A DNA stretch of 11,891 nucleotides from Actinomycetota bacterium (GTDB lineage Bacteria; Actinomycetota; Acidimicrobiia; Acidimicrobiales; AC-25), in assembly GCA_005888395.1 (NCBI GenBank), contig VAXF01000032.1:1-11891 (forward strand), given 5' to 3'. Both the position numbers and the translations under genes were made by a program. The notes below the pieces were generated by a model, which saw nothing but the letters and a program-made list of their open reading frames with translations, had not been told where the DNA came from and ran no database searches. This document shows, in pieces, positions 7,353 through 11,891 of the stretch. How positions within the stretch are numbered: the first letter of the stretch is position 1; the number at the start of each line of letters is the position of its first letter.

Positions 7353-8144
7353 CTAGACCTCGCCCATTCCGGGCGGCGGGCGCCGGCCCTGGGCGCCGGC
7401 GGCGCGCGGACCGGGGACACCGCGGAACTCGAACGCCACCGGCTCACGGCCGGCCTGGCACACGTACGCCTGACCGGTGTCGTCGCCGCTGACCGCCATC
7501 AGCACGGCTGCGGCGATGTCGGTGGCGGGTATGAGCGGGAACCCGGCCTGCTCGAGGGCGGCGCGCGGCTCGGACCCCACGAGCGGCGTGTCGGTGATGC
7601 CGGGGCACACCGCGTTCACCCGGATGCCCTTGGCCTGCAGGTGGGGCACGAGACTGCGCACCAGCCCGATCACGGCGTGCTTCGTGAGGGCGTAGATCGG
7701 GTCGAACGGGGTCGGGATGAGCCCCGCGAGGGAAGCGGTGGCGACGATGGCGCCACCACCGCGGCGCTCCATCGCCGGCACCACCGCCCGCGCGCCGAAC
7801 ACGACGCCGTCGACGTTGGCCCGCATGATGCGGCGGTACTGCTCGTCGGTGAGCTTGTCGATGGCCGGCTCGGGGCACGTCACGCCCGCGTTGAGGTGGG
7901 CGATGTCGACGCCGCCGAGCTCTCGCTCGGCCGCCTCGACCACACGGGCCCAGTCGGCGGGCTCGCCCACGTCGGCGCCGACGAACACCCCGCCGATGTC
8001 TGCCGCCGCCTTGCGGCCCGCGTCCTCGTTGCGGTCGGCAACCACGACCCGCGCACCGTGCTCGGTGAGCGTGCGGGCGACGGCGAGCCCGATCCCCGAC
8101 GCGGCCCCGCTCACCACCGCCACCTTCCCGTCGAGGTGAGTCAC
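7353..8144 (-). CDS. Short-chain dehydrogenase/reductase (classical SDR, probably NAD-preferring)
   Basis: A 263-aa Rossmann oxidoreductase. Seen: SGAASGIG (12-19) as the cofactor loop, with Ser in place of the usual Thr; Asp37 at the end of strand 2 (VVADRN), which favours NAD(H); LNAG (84-87), a slight variant of NNAG; catalytic Ser138 in TASLAG; and Y151-x3-K155 in YALTKHA. The substrate loop CPGITDTPLV follows the VNAV strand. The last 20 or so residues form a Gly/Pro/Arg-rich tail (PGPRAAGAQGRRPPPGMGEV) that is not part of the fold and is of unknown use. GTG at 8144 overlaps the aminotransferase TGA in GTGA, so the two genes are very likely translationally coupled. Its substrate is unknown; it is distinct from the other SDR in the window in cofactor residue and tail. 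Confidence 0.9.
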   Translation of the reverse strand: MTHLDGKVAVVSGAASGIGLAVARTLTEHGARVVVADRNEDAGRKAAADIGGVFVGADVGEPADWARVVEAAERELGGVDIAHLNAGVTCPEPAIDKLTDEQYRRIMRANVDGVVFGARAVVPAMERRGGGAIVATASLAGLIPTPFDPIYALTKHAVIGLVRSLVPHLQAKGIRVNAVCPGITDTPLVGSEPRAALEQAGFPLIPATDIAAAVLMAVSGDDTGQAYVCQAGREPVAFEFRGVPGPRAAGAQGRRPPPGMGEV

Positions 8145-9316
8145 AGCTTCGTCAGCGCCCGTCGAAGGTTGCGGACGGCCTGCCCGATCCGCTGCTCGTT
8201 CTCGATCAGGGCGAAGCGCACATAGTCGTCGCCGCCCGGGCCGAAGCCCTCGCCGGGCGAGACCGCCACCTTCGCGTCGCGCACGAGGAACGAGGCGAAC
8301 TCGAGCGAACCCATCTCACGATAGGGATCGGGGATCGGCGCCCACAGGAACATCGTGCCCTTCGGCTTCTCGACGTCCCACCCGATGCGGCAGAGCCCCT
8401 CGCACAGAGCGTCGCGCCGGCCGTGGTAGATCTCGTTCACCACCTTCGGGTAGTCGGGCGCCTCGTTCATGGCGACGATGGCCGCGATCTGGATCGGCTG
8501 GAAGGTGCCGTAGTCGAGGTACGACTTCAGCTTGGTGAGCGCCTGCACGACCGCGGCGTTGCCCACGAGGAAGGCGACGCGCCAGCCCGCCATCGAGAAC
8601 GACTTCGTCATCGTGTAGAGCTCGACCGCCACGTCCTTGGCCCCGGGCACCTGGAGGATCGACGGCGGCTGGTAGCCGTCGAACGAGGTGTCGGAGTAGG
8701 CGAAATCGTGGACGAGCACCACGTCGTTCTCGCGGGCGAAGTCCACGAGCTTCGTCATCCAGGCGAGGTCGACGCACGTGGTCGTGGGGTTGTGAGGGAA
8801 CGAGACCACGATCACCCGCGGACGCGGCCAGTCGTTTTCCCACGAGGCGACGAGGTTGGCGAAGAACTGCTCTTCCCCGCCGATCAGGGAGATGCGCCGC
8901 ACCTCGGCCCCCGCGAAGAGCGGCGCATAGATGTGGATCGGGTACGACGGCGTGGGGACGATGGCGGCGTCGCCGGGGCCGACAAGCACCCACATCACGT
9001 GCGACAGACCCTCCTTGGCCCCGATGGTGGTCACAACCTCGGTCTCGGGATCGAGCTCGACACCGAAACGCCGGAGGTAGAGGTTGGCGACGGCGAGCCG
9101 CAGCTTGGGGATGCCGCGGCTGGCCGAGTAGCGATGGTTGCGCGGATTGCGAACCGCCTCGGCGAGCTTCTCGACGGCGATGTCGGGCGAAGGGATATCG
9201 GGGTTGCCGAAGGCGAGGTCGATCACGTCCTCGCCGCGGCGGCGCGCGTCCATCTTCAGAGCATCGATGTGCGCCATCACGTACGGCGGCAGACCGGTGA
9301 TGCGCCGGAACTCCAT
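8141..9316 (-). CDS. alaC: Alanine (glutamate-pyruvate) aminotransferase, AlaC type
   Basis: A 391-aa fold-type I PLP aminotransferase interconverting pyruvate plus glutamate with alanine plus 2-oxoglutarate. It matches E. coli AlaC almost segment for segment: RITGLPPYV (5-13), LKMDARRRGEDVIDL (20-34), GNPDIPSP (37-44), YSASRGIPKLR (63-73), TIGAKEGLSH (97-106), PTPSYPIHIYAP (121-132), FPHNPTTTCV (173-182) with Asn176, HDFAYSD (203-209) with Asp204 and Tyr207, the Schiff-base Lys238 in MTKSFSMAGWR, KSYLDYGTFQP, and Arg367 in YVRFALIEN for the substrate carboxylate. The ATG at 9316 gives the standard start; it lies 11 nt behind the oxidoreductase stop and lacks a clear Shine-Dalgarno. LL-diaminopimelate aminotransferase is a related alternative, judged less likely on the close AlaC resemblance. 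Confidence 0.92.
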   Translation of the reverse strand: MEFRRITGLPPYVMAHIDALKMDARRRGEDVIDLAFGNPDIPSPDIAVEKLAEAVRNPRNHRYSASRGIPKLRLAVANLYLRRFGVELDPETEVVTTIGAKEGLSHVMWVLVGPGDAAIVPTPSYPIHIYAPLFAGAEVRRISLIGGEEQFFANLVASWENDWPRPRVIVVSFPHNPTTTCVDLAWMTKLVDFARENDVVLVHDFAYSDTSFDGYQPPSILQVPGAKDVAVELYTMTKSFSMAGWRVAFLVGNAAVVQALTKLKSYLDYGTFQPIQIAAIVAMNEAPDYPKVVNEIYHGRRDALCEGLCRIGWDVEKPKGTMFLWAPIPDPYREMGSLEFASFLVRDAKVAVSPGEGFGPGGDDYVRFALIENEQRIGQAVRNLRRALTKL

Positions 9317-9327
9317 GAGTGCGGAGG

Positions 9328-10131
9328 CTACCGGACCCGCTCCGCCGCCTGACCCAGCAATTCGAGCGCCTCGGGATCGACACCGACGTCGAGCGGCGCG
9401 CAGATCGCCCACGAGGCGCCGCCTTCGGCGAGCGCCTCGAGATGGGCGACGAGGTCGTCGACCGTGCCGTGCACCAGGCCGGGGCGCGTGCCGTGCCGCT
9501 CCAGCTTCTCGGCCGCATGGGCGCGCGTGCGGCCGACGAGCACCTGGCCACCCCACGTGGTCTCGAACGCGCGCTCGCCCGCGAGCGCACGGACGCCGGC
9601 GGCGTCGGCGGCGAACGTGACCGGGTCGGTCTGCCAGGTGTTCCACCCGCCGGCGTGCCTCGCCGCTACCAGGCGCAGCTCGAGTGAGCGGCCGCCCGCC
9701 CAGGTCAGAACGCCCGCGTCGCGCAGCCGGTCGCAGCACGCCGCCAGGCGGGCCAGCCGCTCGTCCTTCGACGCATTCGGCACGCCGTACGCGAGGTTCT
9801 CGTCGCGGTTCCCGGCGTCACCCGTGCCCAGCCCGGCGTCGAAGCGGTCGCCAGTCATACGTCGAAGCGTCTGCATCCCGTGCACGAGCACGGCATCAGG
9901 AAGTAGGCCCACGCGGGCCACCAACGTGCCCAGCATCACGCGCGTCGTCTCAACCGCGAGCGCACCGAGCAGGGCCTTCGAGTGCAGCGCCGGTCGCTCG
10001 GGCTGGCCCAGAGGCCAGAGGTGATCGAACACGAACACGCCGGCGAGACCGGCCTGCTCGGCCGCGCGAGCCGTCTCGAGTGCGGCCTCGGCCTCGTTGC
10101 GGAACTGGGGCAGCGTCGTCCCGACGTTCAT
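9328..10131 (-). CDS. Luciferase-like monooxygenase family oxidoreductase, probably F420- or FMN-dependent
   Basis: A 267-aa predicted TIM-barrel oxidoreductase of the LLM superfamily. Seen: the first strand MNVGTTLPQF (1-10), AEQAGLAGVFVFDHLW (24-39), LLGALAVETTRVMLGTLVARV (54-74), the DRFDAGLGTGDAGN segment (95-108), and GGWNTWQ (161-167) typical of the flavin side of the barrel. In actinobacteria such proteins mostly use coenzyme F420; the cofactor here is inferred, not shown. The protein is on the short side for the family. The C-terminal part keeps the usual helical region with a segment repeated in the family (VGRTRAHAAEKLERHG, then VHGTVDDLVAHLEAL). The ATG at 10131 overlaps the preceding TGA in ATGA and is preferred to upstream in-frame starts that would lie inside the phosphoribosyltransferase gene. 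Substrate unknown. Confidence 0.85.
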   Translation of the reverse strand: MNVGTTLPQFRNEAEAALETARAAEQAGLAGVFVFDHLWPLGQPERPALHSKALLGALAVETTRVMLGTLVARVGLLPDAVLVHGMQTLRRMTGDRFDAGLGTGDAGNRDENLAYGVPNASKDERLARLAACCDRLRDAGVLTWAGGRSLELRLVAARHAGGWNTWQTDPVTFAADAAGVRALAGERAFETTWGGQVLVGRTRAHAAEKLERHGTRPGLVHGTVDDLVAHLEALAEGGASWAICAPLDVGVDPEALELLGQAAERVR

Positions 10132-10763
10132 GCGGGGAACAACGTGCGGATCTCGTCGTCGGTGGTCTGCGAGAAGTCGTCGTACCAGAAGCCGACGGCG
10201 CCGAACGGCTCGGGCGTGATGACGCACACGACCTCGTCGGCCTCCCGCGCAAGCTCGTCGCGCACCGGCGGCGCCGCCGTCGGCACGCCCACCACCAACC
10301 GTTTCGGGGCCAGGGTCTTCAGGGCGGCGACCGCGGCGCGCATGGTGGCGCCGGTGGCGAGCCCGTCGTCGACGACGATCACGACCCGGTCGGCGACGTC
10401 AAGGGGCACGCGGTCGCCTCGGTAGGCGGTCTCGCGGCGCCGGACCTCCTGCTCTTCGCGCGCCGCGACCGCGTCGATCGCTGCTTCCGACAGTCCGAGC
10501 TCGCGAACGACGTCGTGGTTGACCACCCGGACGCCGCTGCCTGCGATTGCCCCCATGGCCAGCTCCTCGTGGCCGGGCACGCCGAGCTTGCGGACGACGA
10601 GCACGTCGAGCGGCAGGCCGAGGCGCCGCGCCACCTCGTGGGCGACGGGCACGCCGCCGCGGGGAAGGCCCAGCACGATCACGTCATCGCGCCCGGCGTA
10701 CGCCGTGAGCAACTCGGCCAGCGCCCGGCCGGCGTCGGCCCGGTTGCGAAAACGAGCCGTCAC
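10128..10763 (-). CDS. Predicted phosphoribosyltransferase (COG1926 type), function unknown
   Basis: A 211-aa type I PRTase-fold protein. Seen: FRNRADAGRALAELL (5-19), VLGLPRGGVPVAHEVAR (30-46), DVLVVRKLGVPGHEELAMGAIA (53-74), the PRPP-binding VVDDGLATGATM (130-141) and VGVPTAAP (158-165), ending in FWYDDFSQTTDDEI (192-205). The combination LPRGGVP, then VRKLGxPGxxELAxGAIA, then VDDGxATGxT is that of the COG1926 group, found widely in bacteria and sometimes fused to a hydrolase domain; no substrate has been settled to my knowledge. Here it stands alone. GTG at 10763 overlaps the kinase TGA in GTGA, and its own TGA overlaps the next ATG, so it is coupled on both sides. A role in base salvage or phosphosugar chemistry can only be guessed. 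Confidence 0.88.
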   Translation of the reverse strand: MTARFRNRADAGRALAELLTAYAGRDDVIVLGLPRGGVPVAHEVARRLGLPLDVLVVRKLGVPGHEELAMGAIAGSGVRVVNHDVVRELGLSEAAIDAVAAREEQEVRRRETAYRGDRVPLDVADRVVIVVDDGLATGATMRAAVAALKTLAPKRLVVGVPTAAPPVRDELAREADEVVCVITPEPFGAVGFWYDDFSQTTDDEIRTLFPA

Positions 10764-11695
10764 GGTTCCCGTGCGATGAGAGCGGCACCGATCGCACCGG
10801 CCTGCTCGCCGAGCTGCGCGGTCACGATCTCGATCGGCGGGCGATGCTCGACGGCCTCGACGAGGTCGACGAAGGCGGCACGCGCCGGCTCGAGGAGGAG
10901 TTCGCCCGCCGTCGCCAGCCCGCCACCGAGCACGAGCATCTCCGGGTCGAACGTGTTGGCGAGGTTCGCCAGGCCGAGCGCCAGCCACCACGCGAACTGG
11001 GCCATGACGGCCGTCGCCTCCGGATCCCCCTCGGCCGCGGCGGCGGTGACCTCCTCGCCCCGCACGTGCTCGGGTTCGCCTCCGGCCAGCTCGACCATCC
11101 GGGCGCCGCGTCCCGCAAGGGCGGCCTCGCGGCCCAGCCGGCCCAGCCCGCTCCCGGACGCGAAGCGCTCCCAACAACCGCGCTTGCCGCACGGACACGG
11201 CGGGCCGTGCGGGTCGACGACCGTGTGGCCGATCTCGCCTGCGAACCCGTGCGCCCCGCGCAGCAGCCGGCCCTCGCTCACGATGCCACCGCCGATGCCC
11301 GTGCCCAACGTCACCACCACGACGTCGCGCTTCCCTACCGCCGCACCTGCCCTGCACTCACCCCATGCCGCGCACGTGGCGTCGTTGTCGAGGACGACGG
11401 GCAAGCCGAGCCGCTGCTCGAGCGACGGCCCGAGCGGCCAATCGCGAATGCCCGGGAGGTTGGGCGCGAACCGAACCACGCCGGCGCGGTCGACGAGCCC
11501 CGGCGCTCCCACCCCGACCCGGCCGGCCTCGCCGTGGGCGCGCAACGCCTCGACGGTTGCAACGACGGTATCGAGGAGGACGGTCGGTTCCGCGTTGGGT
11601 GTCGGTAGGCGGTGTTCGCCGGCCACCCGACCGTCGGCATCGACGGCGAGACCCAGGCACTTCGTGCCACCGAGGTCGATCCCGATGGTGAGCAC
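10760..11695 (-). CDS. ROK family sugar kinase, probable glucokinase
   Basis: A 311-aa kinase that likely phosphorylates glucose or a related hexose at C6 with ATP. Seen: the ATP phosphate loop GIDLGGTK (5-12), GAPGLVD (63-69), LDNDATCAAWGE (102-113) with the catalytic base Asp105, GTGIGGGI (131-138), EIGH (154-157), the zinc loop CPCGKRGCWE (167-176) with Cys167, Cys169 and Cys174, plus His157 as the fourth ligand, and DPEMLVLGGG (adenosine side). There is no N-terminal helix-turn-helix, so it is an enzyme and not a ROK repressor. N-acetylglucosamine or fructose as substrate cannot be excluded. The GTG start at 11695 lies 17 nt behind the preceding gene's stop, and its TGA overlaps the phosphoribosyltransferase start. 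Confidence 0.9.
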   Translation of the reverse strand: MLTIGIDLGGTKCLGLAVDADGRVAGEHRLPTPNAEPTVLLDTVVATVEALRAHGEAGRVGVGAPGLVDRAGVVRFAPNLPGIRDWPLGPSLEQRLGLPVVLDNDATCAAWGECRAGAAVGKRDVVVVTLGTGIGGGIVSEGRLLRGAHGFAGEIGHTVVDPHGPPCPCGKRGCWERFASGSGLGRLGREAALAGRGARMVELAGGEPEHVRGEEVTAAAAEGDPEATAVMAQFAWWLALGLANLANTFDPEMLVLGGGLATAGELLLEPARAAFVDLVEAVEHRPPIEIVTAQLGEQAGAIGAALIAREP

Positions 11696-11712
11696 CCACC
11701 GACGCTAGGTCA

Positions 11713-11891
11713 CTAGACGACGCGGATGTGCTCCACGTGGGGCTCGGTACGCCGCTCCTCGCTCGGGACGTGTGGCCTCATCGTGGTGGCCAGAGCAGCC
11801 AGCGCAGCCGGGTCCTGCACGAGCTCCTCGGCCACGTCGAGGAACGCGCGCGTCGCCTCGATCAGCTCCAGAGCTGCGTTCTGCAGATGTG
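11713..11891 (-). CDS. C-terminus of a hypothetical protein (partial, cut by window edge)
   Basis: The minus strand is open from the right edge to TAG at 11713-11715, giving 58 visible residues: an amphipathic helix (LQNAALELIEATRAFLDVAEEL), then a short segment (QDPAALAALATT) and a charged tail (EERRTEPHVEHIRVV). The reading is low in arginine runs and shows the third-position GC of a real gene here, and it sits 17 nt before the ROK kinase start in the same direction. It is therefore probably the upstream member of the operon. I recognise no domain; the helical character suggests a small helical protein or the tail of a larger one. Confidence 0.6.
   Translation of the reverse strand, partial: HLQNAALELIEATRAFLDVAEELVQDPAALAALATTMRPHVPSEERRTEPHVEHIRVV

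Noticed and set aside
8141..9316. LL-diaminopimelate aminotransferase as the main call
   Set aside because: The sequence follows E. coli AlaC nearly segment by segment, including KMDARRRGED, SRGIPKLR and KSYLDYGTF, so alanine aminotransferase is the better call.
9684..11708. Long plus-strand open frame of about 674 residues
   Set aside because: It mirrors the LLM, PRTase and ROK genes on the other strand. Those carry clear family motifs while this frame is Arg/Pro/Ser-rich without motifs.

Overview
The window is GC-rich throughout and almost fully coding, with genes packed end to end on both strands. The gene families (a ROK sugar kinase with a CxCGxxGCxE zinc loop, an actinobacterial-type phosphofructokinase, a luciferase-like probable F420 oxidoreductase, a signal peptide plus coiled coil plus RlpA protein) and frequent GTG starts suggest a free-living actinobacterium, probably of the Acidimicrobiia type. 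That placement is inference from gene content and composition; no rRNA or other marker gene is present. No mobile element, CRISPR array or intact RNA gene was seen.

Layout, left to right. Positions 1-437 hold what looks like a decayed or rearranged patch: a short truncated ORF (125-355, +) recognisable only over its first two thirds, running in a different frame into a cyclase-like C-terminal fragment (about 321-437, +). Positions 438-488 hold a nested stem-loop just beyond the end of the threonine aldolase gene. A threonine aldolase (489-1499, -) and an inositol-monophosphatase-family enzyme (about 1518-2279, +) are divergent with almost no space between them. The phosphatase is convergent with a short-chain dehydrogenase (2276-3094, -), their stop codons interleaved in one CTAG. 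That dehydrogenase lies 3 nt behind a 6-phosphofructokinase (3098-4129, -) whose substrate-site residues, Asp104 and Lys124, point to pyrophosphate rather than ATP as phosphoryl donor. From a 52-nt divergent spacer, a secreted coiled-coil/RlpA-like protein (4182-5147, +) and glycerol kinase (5171-6628, +) read rightwards.

The right half is one probable operon on the minus strand, entered from outside the window: a hypothetical protein C-terminus (11713-11891), ROK glucokinase-like kinase, COG1926-type phosphoribosyltransferase, luciferase-like oxidoreductase, AlaC-type alanine aminotransferase, short-chain dehydrogenase and PlsC-type acyltransferase (ending at 6640). Three of its junctions are 4-nt ATGA or GTGA overlaps, and the other gaps are 8-17 nt.

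Functionally the window is mostly central and lipid-precursor metabolism: sugar phosphorylation (ROK kinase, PFK), glycerol entry (GlpK), glycerolipid acylation (PlsC), pyruvate/alanine exchange (AlaC), threonine/glycine metabolism (aldolase) and polyol phosphate hydrolysis. I did not find a convincing new defence or mobile system. The best leads are the PPi-type PFK, the coiled-coil/RlpA fusion, the tightly coupled operon containing an uncharacterised phosphoribosyltransferase, and the missing start codon at the aldolase/phosphatase junction.
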